From NCBI RefSeq assembly GCF_963678635.1, contig NC_087062.1, positions 49,800,178-49,864,177 of the forward strand: a stretch of 64,000 nucleotides of DNA, given 5' to 3'. Positions 31,106-42,135 of the stretch are shown here, piece after piece. The notes below the pieces were generated by a model. That model did not search any database, was not told the origin of the DNA, and saw only the letters and a list, made by a program, of their open reading frames with translations. Positions within the stretch are counted from its first letter, which is position 1; each line of letters opens with the position of its first letter. Made by a program: the position numbers and the translations under genes. The DNA comes from Symsagittifera roscoffensis. Its lineage: Eukaryota; Xenacoelomorpha; Acoela; Convolutidae.

Positions 31106-33071
31106 TCTGGCGACTTCAATGCTTTGTTCAGAGTTAATCACAAGTCTTTCACACTGTTTATATCACTCAAAACGTTACCCATGAATTTAAGAGAAGGTGG
31201 AATCTGAAAATTGAATACAAGCATGTTGCATTTTTTAGCATTGAAAAGCAGATGATTTTGAGTGTTCCATAACTCTAAGTTTATCAAAATTTGTTGTAAT
31301 TGATCGAGACTATTCGTCGTTCCTCTGAAAATCAACTTCAAGTCATCAGCAAACATGAGGGCGGTCGATGAGTAGATGATAGAAGGTAGGTCATTGATGT
31401 ACAGGAGGAAAAATAAGGGGCCCAAGACTGAGCCCTGAGGTACGCCTGTTTGAACTATTCTAGTAGCTGATAAATTATCTTCGATTCTCCCGGAATGGGA
31501 TCTCCCTGTCAAGTAGCTTTTGATGATATAGTAGAAATTTCTATATAAGCCAAGCAAAGATAGTTTCTTTAGCATGGTTGATCTTGTCGAATGCCTTGGA
31601 GAAATCGAAAAGCAGTAGGAGAGATTCTTCAGCAGCGGCATCGTATATCATAGTTATACTCTTCAATAACTGTACTTTCGGTAGAGAGAAGCGCAAGTGC
31701 CCACGACGGCTACTTACTCTTTGATAATTTTCAGAAAAATTCACGTCGAATTTGTTCTCAACGATGTTTGATAAAAGTAAAAGCTCCTTCATGACTTGAA
31801 AATATGGTAATGGTGACACTTTCAGGCGGATCATAGCATCTTTGTAACATATCGCATACGGAACAATCCATTTGAGTAGTTTCTTGTTCATCTTCTCCAT
31901 CTCAGTAATATCTGACCTACTCGGAGACCAGCACTCAGCTCCATATAGTATTGTTGGAACAAACACTGCTTTATAAAACTGAAGCTTCGATGTAGTTACC
32001 AGACTAGAAGAAGTATTGCGTTTAACCATTTGGTAAACCTTGTGACATTTTGACAATTTGTTGTTTATATGCTCTGGCCACTTCAATGCTTTGTTCAGAG
32101 TTAATCACAAGTCTTTCACACTGTTTATATCACTCAAAACGTTACCCATGAATTTAAGAGAAGGTGGAATCTGAAAATTGAATACAAGCATGTTGCATTT
32201 TTTAGCATTGAAAAGCAGATGATTTTGAGTGTTCCATAACTCTAAGTTTATCAAAATTTGTTGTAATTGATCGAGACTATTCGTCGTTCCTCTGAAAATC
32301 AACTTCAAGTCATCAGCAAACATGAGGGCGGTCGATGAGTAGATGATAGAAGGTAGGTCATTGATGTACAGGAGGAAAAATAAGGGGCCCAAGACTGAGC
32401 CCTGAGGTACGCCTGTTTGAACTATTCTAGTAGCTGATAAATTATCTTCGATTCTCACGGAATGGGATCTCCCTGTCAAGTAGCTTTTGATGATATAGTA
32501 GAAATTTCTATATAAGCCAAGCAAAGATAGTTTCTTTAGCATGGTTGATCTTGTCGAATGCCTTGGAGAAATCGAAAAGCAGTAGGAGAGATTCTTCAGC
32601 AGCGGCATCGTATATCATAGTTATACTCTTCAATAACTGTACTTTCGGTAGAGAGAAGCGCAAGTGCCCACGACGGCTACTTACTCTTTGATAATTTTCA
32701 GAAAAATTCACGTCGAATTTGTTCTCAACGATGTTTGATAAAAGTAAAAGCTCCTTCATGACTTGAAAATATGGTAATGGTAACACGTTCAGGGGGATCA
32801 TAGCATCTTTGTAACATATCGCATACGGAACAATCCATTTGAGTAGTTTCTTGTTCATCTTCTCCATCTCAGTAATATCTGACCTACTCGGAGACCAGCA
32901 CTCAGCTCCATATAGTTTTGTTGGAACAAACACTGCTTTATAAAACTGAAGCTTCGATGTAGTTACTAGAATAGAAGAAGTATTGCGTTTAAACATTTGG
33001 TATGGTAAACCTTGTGACATTTTGACAATTTGTTGTTTATATGCTCTGACCATTTCAATGCTTTGTTCAGA
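31106..33071 (-). repeat. Two ~967-bp tandem units of the LINE RT/thumb segment
   Basis: The segment 31138-31641 repeats at 32105-32608 (spacing 967) with near identity. Each unit has RT motifs B (QTGVPQGSVLGPLFFLLY) and C (FADDLKLIFRG) and the thumb. In both, a deletion at motif A gives FDFSKAFDKINHAKETIF, so the two units share a rearranged ancestor. Junctions again read KVQ/LLKSITMIYDAA. Confidence 0.85.
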
Positions 33072-33818
33072 GTTAAACCCAAATCTTTCACACTGTTTAT
33101 ATCACTCAAAACGTTACCCATGAATTTAAGAAACGGTGGAATCTGAAAATTGAATACAAGCATGTTGCATTTTTTAGCATTGAAAAGCAGATGATTTTGA
33201 GTGTTCCATAACTCTAAGTTTATCAAATTTTGTTGTAATTGATCGAGACTATTCGTCGTTCCTCTGAAAAATAACTTCAAGTGATCAGCAAACATGAGGG
33301 CGGTAGATGATAGAAGGTAGGTCATTGATGTACAAGAGGAAAAATAAGGGGCCCAAGACTGAGCCCTGAGGTACGCCTGTTTGGACTATTCTATGAGCTG
33401 ATAAATGATCTTCGATTCTCACGGATTGGGTTCTCCCTGTCAAGTAGCTTTTGATGATATAGTAGAAATTTCTATCTAAGCCAAGCAAAGATAATTACTT
33501 TAGCATTATTCCATGGTTGATCTTGTCGAATGCCTGGGAGAAATCGAAAAGAAGTAGGAGAGATTCTTCAGCAGCGGCATCATATATCATAGTTATACTC
33601 TTCAATAACTGTAAAATAGTGGATCTTCTCTTCATAAAACCATATTGTGTAGAGCTGCAGTGGTGATTAATATCCTCCATGAGCCTCTTGTAGATTATAC
33701 GTTCAAAAATTTTGTTAGGTGTGTTTAGCAAAGTTACTGGTCGATAGTTTCCAACATCTGATTTCTTTCCTCCTCTGTATATTGGTATGATAATTCCATG
33801 TTTACATCTGCCAGGCAC
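32966..33818 (-). pseudogene. Reverse transcriptase, family 1 LINE copy 2
   Basis: Frames at 33818-33495, 33488-33285 and 33325-32966 carry IYRGGKKSDVGNYRPVTLL, STQYGFMKRRSTILQLL, LFDFSQAFDKINHG (motif A, Ser-Lys to Ser-Gln change), RIVQTGVPQGSVLGPLFF (motif B) and LMFADHLKLFF, where the second catalytic Asp of motif C is His. Small frameshifts separate the frames. The Asp-to-His change alone should abolish polymerase activity. Confidence 0.8.
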
Positions 33819-34075
33819 TTGGGTCAGTTTTTTTATATATTTTTTAAAATATTGAATAGAGATGTCTTCAACTTGTTTGCTGTTTATTTCATTACTGAGG
33901 CTGGCAGCTCATCTTCACCTCGACTCTTAGATGGGTCCAGTACACTGAGTTCGTTTGATATTTCATCTGCTGATATGATCAGGCTAAGATCGCCATGTGT
34001 ATGCGGGTCTTCATTTACACTGTAGTCATGGTTCGTTTCAGTAATCGAAGCAAAGTATTCACAGAGAAGTTCGTC

Positions 34076-35059
34076 TCAACCTTCTTTTGAAGTTTCTAGT
34101 CTTTCTTTCCAGGTCAAAATGGGAGATAACTTGCTTCGTCGTAGGCTTTTGAAATACTTGAATATACGACTTGTGTCCCTGCCCTGAAATATTCGGCTTT
34201 CATAATCAGCTTGGTCTTGCTCTTGCATCGTTTCACGTTTTGCTTTCAAGGATTCCAACTTGTGCGGACTTGGGTTCTCCTTGCGTCTTAGTGTCTCGAG
34301 TTTCTTCATCAAATGGGATGTTGAGGGTTTTATCCATGAGGATAGGTCTGTCCTGTGAGCCGTGCGTATTGGTGTGCATTTGCTAATCAAACTGAACAGC
34401 CAGTAATAACATTCATCAGTCCCTACATTAATGTTGCTATAGCACTTGGGGTTGAACTGGTTCTTGTCTATGAGAGAGTTAAGTTGTTCATAGTCACAGT
34501 GACACTAGCTCAATTTCATCTTGGTGTCACAATTGTTCTCTATTTTATCTACAAGCTCTATGGATATCGGATTGTGATCACTAGATATGTAATCTGGAGG
34601 TAAAGAAATGTCTTGGCACACTGTGTTGATAATGTTGTCATTCGTTACTAGACATAGTTCGAGCATATTTGTTCTCGTTGTTTTAAAATCCACCATTTGA
34701 ACCAAATTGTAAGTATCTAAAGTCTCGAGGAAATTTTGCTCATACTCGTCGTTGCTGGAATGTGTGGTCCAGTTTATTGTCGGTAAATTGAAATCACCGA
34801 CCAGCATGACGTTTGGACCCTGCTGTATTAGCAGTTGTAGAAGACTCTGTATCTCACTGTTAGTCAGACGGTAGGCACTATTACTTGGTGGGTTGTAGAG
34901 ACAACACATAAATACAGATACATTACTAGTGGTAACCTCAACTAAGGAACATGATGCTTGAAGGGATGAGGATAAGCAACTGTTGTCAATCTCTTGCTGG
35001 ATATAATTGTCCTTGCTTATTTCCGACTTCTTGTTTCTGATCCTTTTTGAATTTTCCAA
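34076..35059 (-). pseudogene. Endonuclease fragment and linker, family 1 LINE copy 2
   Basis: The frame 35059-34505 begins with ORF1 codons (RNKKSEISK) fused to DNYIQQEIDNSC of the endonuclease. It includes MLVGDFNLPTINW and ISSDHNPISIEL but lacks the N-terminal Asn and catalytic Glu (TETW) segment because of the internal deletion. The frame 34390-34076 holds the basic linker (HKLESLKAKRE ... FKYFKSLRRSKLSP). Confidence 0.75.
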
Positions 35060-35590
35060 GCCTCTGTATGTCGTTTATTCCTGGTCTTTCTTCCATGTAC
35101 TCGAATATTTTCAGAATTTCACTGCTGTCGTGGTTCAGGATTGTTTCTCGGCTATTTTTCTCCTCTGTGTCTGCAATTGCTTCTGGAACTCCATCAATAC
35201 GAAGTTGAAACTGGGTTCTCCCATCGTCCTTCATAGCAGGTTGAGGCGCTACATTTGCTTGTTTTCTGCTTTCAGGAATGGTCTCTACAATTTTTTCTTG
35301 TTGAATTTTCATTTCACTTTGTTCTTCCTTGAGTTCATTCACTATCTTGCTGATACCAGTAATCTGTTGACTCAGTTTCTCAAAGGGGCTTTTTTCGATA
35401 CAGATTTCACAGTGCCAAAATACACCACGTTTCCCAAGATAGTTGAGAACAGCAGTAGGTAGGTTGGCACATAAGGTGAAACCAGATATTGCAAGCTGAA
35501 CATTTACTGTTTTTCCTCTACACTCCTGTTCGCATTTCCCGCATGGCCATTTCAACGTTTGACTCGGTAATCTGCTTCGTGTTGTACTTG
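34986..35590 (-). pseudogene. ORF1 with PHD-type finger, family 1 LINE copy 2
   Basis: LKWPCGKCEQEC at the N-terminus and GVFWHCEICIEKSPFEKL near residue 50 give the outer Cys pairs of a PHD finger. The middle CSAC..W.HLMC part is in another frame. The coiled coil and RIDGVPEAIADT follow. The C-terminal RNA-binding-like part (RPRTILVTL in copy 1) is removed by the deletion near 35015. Confidence 0.7.
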
Positions 35591-35597
35591 TAGTTTC

Positions 35598-35630
35598 ATC
35601 GTTATCGTTGGGAGTCCCAACGATGACGAT
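35598..35630. repeat. Palindrome at LINE copy 2 5' edge
   Basis: 16-bp arms 35598-35613 and 35615-35630 around one G, one mismatch. Third example of the same junction. Confidence 0.8.
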
Positions 35631-35808
35631 AAGAGTGATAAGAGTTTATCACAACAATTATCACGTATGCTGCTCAACATCCTATGTTTAGTTCAAACAC
35701 TTTCAAGAAACATGCACATCAAGCTTTTCTTGATCCGATGCATTCATTGCTTAAGCTAGTGGCGTTATTCAGCCTGAATCTCTCATACCGCGAAGCCGGT
35801 GGAGCAAC

Positions 35809-35882
35809 GTAAGTGTTCCAGTACATCTTTTTCAATTCGAAATCTTTATGCATTAGCTCTATTCTTTTTGTCCTTGTTTTAG
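35809..35882 (+). other. Intron-like GT-AG interval, unit H (74 nt)
   Basis: GTAAGTGTTCC ... CCTTGTTTTAG, same place and flanks as in unit E. Confidence 0.55.
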
Positions 35883-36847
35883 ATATCTGCCGAGATTAAG
35901 AGTTTTCAAAAAATCCAGCGAGCTGATAAATTAAATATGACAACCAACGCATGATTCAATTAAGATACACTTTATCATTTTTAGATAAACAACGCGCTTC
36001 TCAAAATGAATAACCTCTCGAATCTTCAGAAAGCACCTCCCAATGTTTGAGGTAGCGCAGAAGCTTGCAAGTAAACTGATTTTAGAAAAGAAATCTAAAA
36101 CTTAGGAATATTTCAGTATAGTATTTTTTTTTATAATTTGTTTCCTAATTTTCTTTTTTCTTTTTTAAGTAGAAACAAAGCGTTTAAGCTTTGTTGCATT
36201 TTAAGTTGGGAGGCTGGTCCCTCGTCAGTTTAATCTAACTTTCATCTTATTTTTTTTCGATTCATGTTGAAACTGAATCAAGGGCGAAAGGTCAATAATA
36301 TGATAACACATTTGGCCTCCTATACGTTTTCCGTGAGTTATACAAAATAGGATGGAAAAAATCGCCCTGAATCCGACGGTCATTCCCACTTTAAGAGAAT
36401 AATCGAAGAATCAACGCCTGCTGAGAACATTGTTGGCATTGAACCGCCCGACTGAACTGAGGTGTTGTCAAATTGCAAAGTAGAACTGCAAAGTAAAAAC
36501 TGACCTGATTCTAAGGATCCTTCTCACTCAACGAGGATGGTCGGGACAAGGCCATCACTAAACCTTGTTTGCGTCAAACCGCCCTACCGAATTGTGGCTT
36601 TGTCAATTACCAGAAGACCAGCCTTATAGCTAACCAAAATATCAAAGCTCAGCTATGTCTGGAAAGCGACTGCTAGAATGTTTGCCTTAAATGGCTGTGA
36701 TAAAACAAAGAAAGAAAACGAATACATTGTTTATGAGTAACCTATTAATTAGTTTCAAAGACGGAAATATGATTGACGGTGGTTTCCAAATGCCTCACCT
36801 CAAAACTTTCAATACCGAGATATCTCGACCAATCACTCTATTTTTTT

Positions 36848-36951
36848 AGGAGATGATAAATGATCTTCGGTTCTCACGGATTGGGCTCTCCCTGTCAAGT
36901 AGCTTTTGATGATATAGTAGAAATTTCTATCTAAGCCAAGCAAAGATAATA
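36848..36951 (-). mobile_element. Short family 1 LINE insert inside unit H
   Basis: About 105 bp of the RT motif-B-upstream region (TCAAGTAGCTTTTGATGATA...) sits between CTCGACCAATCACTC and ACTGTTAATATAACCACG. In unit B those two sites are separated only by TATATACTTTTTGTCATTTGCG. Its left join is the same as that of the 1309-bp composite repeat, so H carries one boundary of that array. Confidence 0.75.
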
Positions 36952-36954
36952 CTG

Positions 36955-37690
36955 TTAATATAACCACGCCCCGGAACCAAATCCCCCCGCTGAGTCGCCT
37001 AACTCCTAACATCTTGAACTTGACTGACCAACACTCCCTACCCAGACTGCCACTCCATTCATCCCTAACTTTAAACCATCACACCAACTACCACCAACTC
37101 ACCTGAAAATTCTCTAAATCCAGCCAAAGGCTTTGTAAGCACTGCAATAAAATTGTAATGGAATACCCGGGAAAACGCCCGAAATTTCTGCTTTTTTAGT
37201 GGTAAATTGATTCCATATCACCGTCATTCAAAAAACTAAGACGAAGAAAGAAAGTCGGAACACCTCTCTTGGCGACCTTAAAACTATTAACCGCAAAGTT
37301 ATAATTAAAGAAAGTGGTGGATTACAATAACTAGTAACTCATTACAAGTGACGGGTTTGTAAAGGCTATGTGTATCCCAGTGACATCCAGTGCGTCTTAA
37401 CGCCTAATTTGGAGTGCTTACATCCCCTCAGATCCAGTTGTCCCACCTGTTGTTACTCCGCACCCCTTACTGATCTACTTGAACCTGGCGACAGACTGGT
37501 TCTAGGGGACCCTAACGCACAATCAAACTCATGATACTCCAACATAGAAGAATGTGCTGAGTAAAGCGGTCAGACTCTGGGTAATGAAATTGCCGAATCT
37601 AGCTATGCGCTAATTGACGAAAATCAAACCAGAGTAGCTTTTCACGCCGAAACTCAAAACTTCTTGTGACATTTAACTGGCTTTACAATC
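36955..37690 (+). pseudogene. LINE endonuclease fragment, unit H
   Basis: Near-copy of 14270-15010: the proline-rich run-in, IVMEYPGKRPKFLLF and the ensuing endonuclease-like peptides, ending in the B/H tail. No RT. Confidence 0.6.
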
Positions 37691-37950
37691 ATTCGTACTC
37701 TCCGCATCCTGATTTTCCAAATTGATTTTCCGAGCTGTTCCAATGCACTAAAAAGATCCTGTTTTGCCAAATTTTTGGCGCCGCAGGCTAAATTTTGAAG
37801 AAAAAAAAACAGGCTACAAAAAGGCGTTAGTATATTGGTGCCCAGGGGTTTGAAAGCTGAAAAGTTTTAGGGTTAGTCAGCCAAAAATAGATATCTCGAA
37901 TTAGTTCAAAGGGAGGACCCTTTGGGTCGGTAGGGGGTCGAATCCCTGTA

Positions 37951-37976
37951 GGGGAGGGGTTGAACCCCCTCCCTTA
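37951..37976. repeat. G/C-rich hairpin
   Basis: AGGGGAGGGGTT and ACCCCCTCCCTT form an imperfect inverted repeat. The G runs could also form a quadruplex-type structure. It directly follows the B/H tail and precedes the less AT-rich segment at 38000-38280. Confidence 0.5.
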
Positions 37977-38080
37977 AATCAGCCCCTGTTTGCCATGCCA
38001 CTTTGTTATTCACAGCACGAGAATTAAGTCGGCCGCCACACGCGGGATGTTTGGGTTTATCCTGCTCTCTGCTGTTTCAG

Positions 38081-38279
38081 ATCAGAGAAGGAGATAGTGG
38101 ATGATTTGCCTGGAAGGATGATGCCCCTGAGTGGATGTGAACTGGGGGATGAGGCATTGCACGCGTCTTTGTTACCCCTTCAGGAAGAAATCGTCAGCTC
38201 AGTTTTAAACCCCACTGGCCAGGGCTTGGGCGGTGGGATACTGGCCAGAGCTAGGGATGGTGTCAATGCACATAAGCAG
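38081..38279 (+). CDS. Candidate host exon, unknown protein (frame open to 38447)
   Basis: A strong acceptor (CTGCTCTCTGCTGTTTCAG, ends 38080) precedes an open frame reading SEKEIVDDLPGRMMPLSGCE ... LPLQEEIVSSVLNPTGQGLG ... ARDGVNAHKQ, with a donor-like CAG/GTTAAT at 38279/38280. The frame stays open to a stop at 38445-38447. GC content is clearly higher than on either side, and the peptide has normal globular composition. It is not recognised. No neighbouring exon was found, so it may be an orphan exon stranded between repeats, a processed fragment, or part of an unrecognised mobile element. Confidence 0.35.
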
Positions 38280-38727
38280 GTTAATCTAGGTTTAATTGAC
38301 GCTCAATGTGGTATAAAACAAGTCATTGAAAAAGTGGCCTGTCAAATTATCGAAAGGTCAGTTTGCCAAAATTATCAAATGTATCAGATTGCCGAAATTG
38401 CGAGCATTCCTCGGCTTGATTGCTGCTCGTGTAAAATTGTCTATTGAGTCCTTCTCGCGCTAATATATGGCTCTTTTGCCGCTGAAGTCGTACGTTTGCT
38501 TACATTGAATGGAAGTTTTGTAAACTGAAAACGAACAGTTTCTTAGTGATATTAAAAAATGAGATGAGTTACTCTCAGTTATATTCCTTATCAAATAATT
38601 CAATCTAAGACGAGAATAAAAAGGAAATTATATAGCAATTTTGGCAAACTGACACTTTGGCACTAGATATTTATTGGGTTAACCCTCCCCAGTTAGTTGT
38701 TGTAAACATGTAATTCAGTTTATGATG

Positions 38728-38860
38728 ACTACAACACTGCTCGAATATCAAGGAGAAGCCCTGAACGTTCTGACCGCTCTTGAAGGCCAATTATAAGGTG
38801 ATTGGAAAAAAAAAGTTTGGCGGAAACCTTGAAAAAAATTTTCCTTTGATCCCACAGCAT
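38728..38860 (+). mobile_element. Gag N-terminus-like fossil fragment (copy 1)
   Basis: A stretch encoding EYQGEALNVLTALEG-type peptides. The same fragment, often starting MTTNLLEYQGEALNVLTALEG, recurs at 42136, 46553 and 49654. The second and fourth copies lie directly upstream of the CCHC gag fossil, which suggests this is its N-terminal part. Fossil, broken. Confidence 0.45.
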
Positions 38861-39194
38861 GCTACGTTGTGTACGAAAAAAAAGAAACAGTTAATGTCTC
38901 TGATCCGATCTACAGACACATCATACAAACGCAACACATTTACAAGTGTCATAACGTTTCACTCACGTTTACGTTTCTCTTCCTCCTTTTATCCATTGAT
39001 TGAGTTTCCTTCCCACGCGTTGCAGTAGTTTTATTCATTTTAAGCTTGATAAAAGTATTAATATTATTGAACCAATTAAATTCGAGTACAAAAAAAAATC
39101 AAGATACTGCTGAAATAAAAATTAAAAAAAAATGAGAGGGGAGACATTGGAAAATGTAGAGCGACAGATATGATTAATAATAATAGATAATTTC

Positions 39195-39400
39195 TCCAAC
39201 TAAATTACCTCGTCGTATTTGTAGATTATAATTTTGCCTAAAAACATCTTTTGAATTCTTTCAGCATCCAGGCACCAATAGCTCGCGGAACTGTAGATTC
39301 TACCTGAACAGCGCAGTCCAACATGTAGACAACTCTTGTTGCTAAAAAACATAAGTACAGCTTCAGAACATGGTGACAAGTGTTTTGAGTCCATCCGAGC
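39195..39400 (-). repeat. Conserved segment, block 1
   Basis: About 200 bp nearly identical to 47022-47230 and recognisable in decayed form near 50210-50400. Minus-strand frames are open (RCSGRIYSSASYWCLDAERI in one, VVYMLDCAVQVESTVPRAIG in another), but I recognise neither. It is flanked by poly-A-rich repeat sequence on both sides. Possible remnant of an unidentified element or gene. Confidence 0.4.
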
Positions 39401-39744
39401 AAAATTGTCAAATCAGCAATCTTGAGATTTCTCTAATTACACAAGCATAGCTTGTGTTATAGTATGAGTTATCTTTTTTCCAAACTAAAACGCAAATTTT
39501 GTTGCGGCAAAATGTGTTCATTTTAGAAGTGTTCATTTTGATCAATAACCCGCTATTAAGTACAGCCAATGCTAAGTATATTACACATACTATTATATTA
39601 CAAATTCCTCTTTGATAAAAAAAAGGTAGTATGACAATGCATGGGATCAGTTTTTTCGAAGCTTTGGAAAATTTTCGTTTCTGAAAAACTACTCCACCGA
39701 ATTTCGGAAAAGTGGTACTAACGGCGAGTCCCGCCACTCCCGAG

Positions 39745-41010
39745 TTTGCTTGTATACTCCCCTAGTCCCTTTTTATTTTATCCCTTTTTCTACAGCCTTA
39801 GAAAAAGGTCTGTGGGGGGAAGTTTTGACCTCAATTTTTGGATTTTTTTGTCTTTTCTCGAAAACTACCCACTCGAATTTGAGATTTTGGGTTCAATGGA
39901 TAGAACAGGTTGTGGTCCCCTGCATAAGCGGCTACGCCGCTTTTTTTACACAAAGTGTTATGGCCCTCAAATTAGTCAATTTTTCGATTTTTTAACCATG
40001 TTTTGAAACTACCATCTCAAATCTGAGGTTTTGGTTTCAATGATTCGAATGGCTTGTGGAAAGCTCCGCTGCATAAACGATTACGCCTGTATAAAAGGTC
40101 TGTGGTGGGAAGTTTTGACCTCAATTTTTGGATGTTTTTGTCTTTTCTCGAAAACTACCCACTCGAATTTGAAATTTTGGTTTCAATGGATAGAGCAGGT
40201 TGTGGTCCCCTGCATAAGCGGCTACGCCGCTTTTTTTACACAAATTGTTATGGCCCTCAAAATAGTCAATTTTTTGATTTTTTAACCATGTTTTGAAACT
40301 ACCATCTCAAATCTGAGGTTTTGGTTTCAATGATTAGAATGGTTTGTGGAAAGCTCCGCTGCATAAACGATTACGCCTATTTTTCTTTACACGAAAAAAT
40401 CATAACCCTCCAAAAAATCAAGTTTCGAATCTTCGACCGTTTCCAATTTTCGATGTTTCTCGAAAACTACCCGCCCAAAACTGAGGTTTTAGTTTCAATG
40501 AGTAGAATGGATTGTCGGAAGCTCCGCTGCATAAAAAATTACGCCTAATTTTTCTAAACAAAAAGTTATGACTCTCCAAAAAGTCGAATTTTCGTTTTTT
40601 GACCGTTTTCTCAAACTTCGACTTTTTTCGAAAAGTACCTCCCAAATCTCAGATTTCAGTTTCAATTGGTAGAACGGGTTGTGGGAAGGTCTCCTGCATA
40701 AGTGTTTCTGCACCTTTTCTTTTACACAGAAAGTTATGACCCTCGGACCATGGAAAAGTTGAATTTTTGATTGTTTTTTCTCAAAAACTACCCCAATCTG
40801 AGATATCGGTTTCAATGAAGAGAGAAAGGGCCCATTGTGTATACGCTTACGTTCAATTTTTTCAACACAAAAAAAATTATGGCCTTCAGAGAAGTCAATG
40901 TTTTGATTTCTTGTCTGTTTTAAACTTTTCACCTCTCGAAAACAACTCAATCTGATATCAAAGGTTTAATCAAGGCAACAGGTTGTAAAAAGCCTTCGTC
41001 CATAAACTGC
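39745..41010. repeat. Satellite array, block 1 (about 8 units of 143-168 bp)
   Basis: Anchor GGTTTCAATG(A/G) at 39890, 40033, 40179, 40323, 40491, 40657 and 40808, and a degenerate one near 40960. Each unit contains CTCGAAAACTACCC, CTCCGCTGCATAA...TACGCC, TTTACACAAA and GTTATGGCCCTC. The first four units are 143-146 bp apart; later ones are 150-168 bp and more diverged. Open frames across the array are a by-product of the periodicity. Confidence 0.85.
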
Positions 41011-41765
41011 TACGCATTAATTTTCGAGCAAGAAACATGTTTCTGGGAAAATTCCAGAATTACAAATCTTTTGATCATTTTTTAATACAGCAACAACCAA
41101 GGTCCTGTGTGAAGCTCAATGAATATTTCTTAAATAACCTACTTCATCCCGCATCAGTACAACAAATTCAAAAAATATCAAATATGTACCTCCAGGTTTA
41201 GCTGTTCTCTGGTTGATTGGTTGAGTTTGATTTTGACAGGTGGACATTTTTCATTACTTAAACTTTTTCATGTTAATACTGCTCCATAGAACTTAAAAGG
41301 CTGTCGGAACATTCAGGGATTTACCCTGATGCGAGTAGTTTCGTATTACAAATAGCACTTTAGCTTCAAGATATCATGGATCTGTAGTGTAGAGGTAGGG
41401 AGGAGACCCACAAAAAAATAGGAGGGTTCGGACTTGGGCTGGGTGGGTTATTTTTAATAAACTTTCGCATACTAGCTAAAATGCGTCCTCTCTATAAAAT
41501 GAGGCATATGCAATTGGTAGATTTTTTTTATCAAACTGACTGGTACTGCTAATGCGTCATAATTGGCTTGCGTCACTTAGCATTTATGTAAACTCATAAT
41601 TGAAGTGCGTCTTTTGAGAAATTTTATAGACTCAAAGTTTTACTCACGAGTTTTCAGGTTTTCCCAGTTGCATTATCGGTCATTTTTTTTGCTTTTGTAC
41701 GCGAAGTGCAACTTCGCCTGAGTTAAATGGTGCATATTGGTTTGTGGAGAAAAAACATGAAAAAA
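41011..41765. other. Stretch without a recognisable gene (block 1)
   Basis: AT-rich sequence repeated at 48540-49285. It includes a purine-rich run near 41395-41430 (GTAGAGGTAGGGAGGAGA). It may be untranslated or LTR sequence of the gag element downstream, but no LTR boundary can be defined. Confidence 0.4.
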
Positions 41766-42135
41766 AAACAAACAAAAGCAGCAGGAGTACTGATTTTGGG
41801 GTCTACGAAATGCATAGATGACTGAAGAGCTATAAACAAACTCCCGGCAGCTAAGTTTTAACCTTATTTTATTTCTTCTTTAACCGTTCGGTAATTTTCT
41901 TGCAATTGGCGCTTTTAGCTGCTAATATTTTCAGAACAGTTTCTGAGCGACTTTAAAAATGAGATTGTTTGCATCGAATTACTCTCAGTTAATTGTCCTG
42001 AACACATAATTCAATCTAAGACGAGAATAAAAAGGAAATTAAATAGCAATTTTGGCAAACTTACACTTTGGCACTAGATATTTATTGGGTTAAACCTCCA
42101 CAATTAGTTGTTGTAAACATTTAATTCAGCCTATT

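Larger units (their letters stand above)
33072..35600 (-). mobile_element. Family 1 LINE, copy 2 (5' two thirds)
   Basis: Minus strand: ORF1 (35590-35000), endonuclease (35020-34400), linker (34390-34076), RT (33820-33100). It passes into the 967-bp array at its 3' side. It closely matches copy 1 but has an internal deletion joining ORF1 directly to mid-endonuclease near 35013-35020. The 5' edge is the palindrome at 35598-35630, beyond which family 2 unit H begins. Confidence 0.8.
35650..37945 (+). mobile_element. Family 2 composite repeat, unit H
   Basis: Resumes at ATCACGTATGCTGCTCAAC exactly as in unit E. It carries the intron-like interval, the KLDGKNRPESDGHSHF-type segment, a 105-bp family 1 insert (36848-36951), the LINE endonuclease fragment (36955-37690) and the tail shared with unit B. 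It matches unit B in overall order and in lacking the RT. Confidence 0.7.

Noticed and set aside
39746-40296. Open frames of 80-86 codons with repeated peptides (GSFDLNFWIFLSFLENYP)
   Set aside because: Products of the satellite periodicity; overlapping frames are open too and later units break them.
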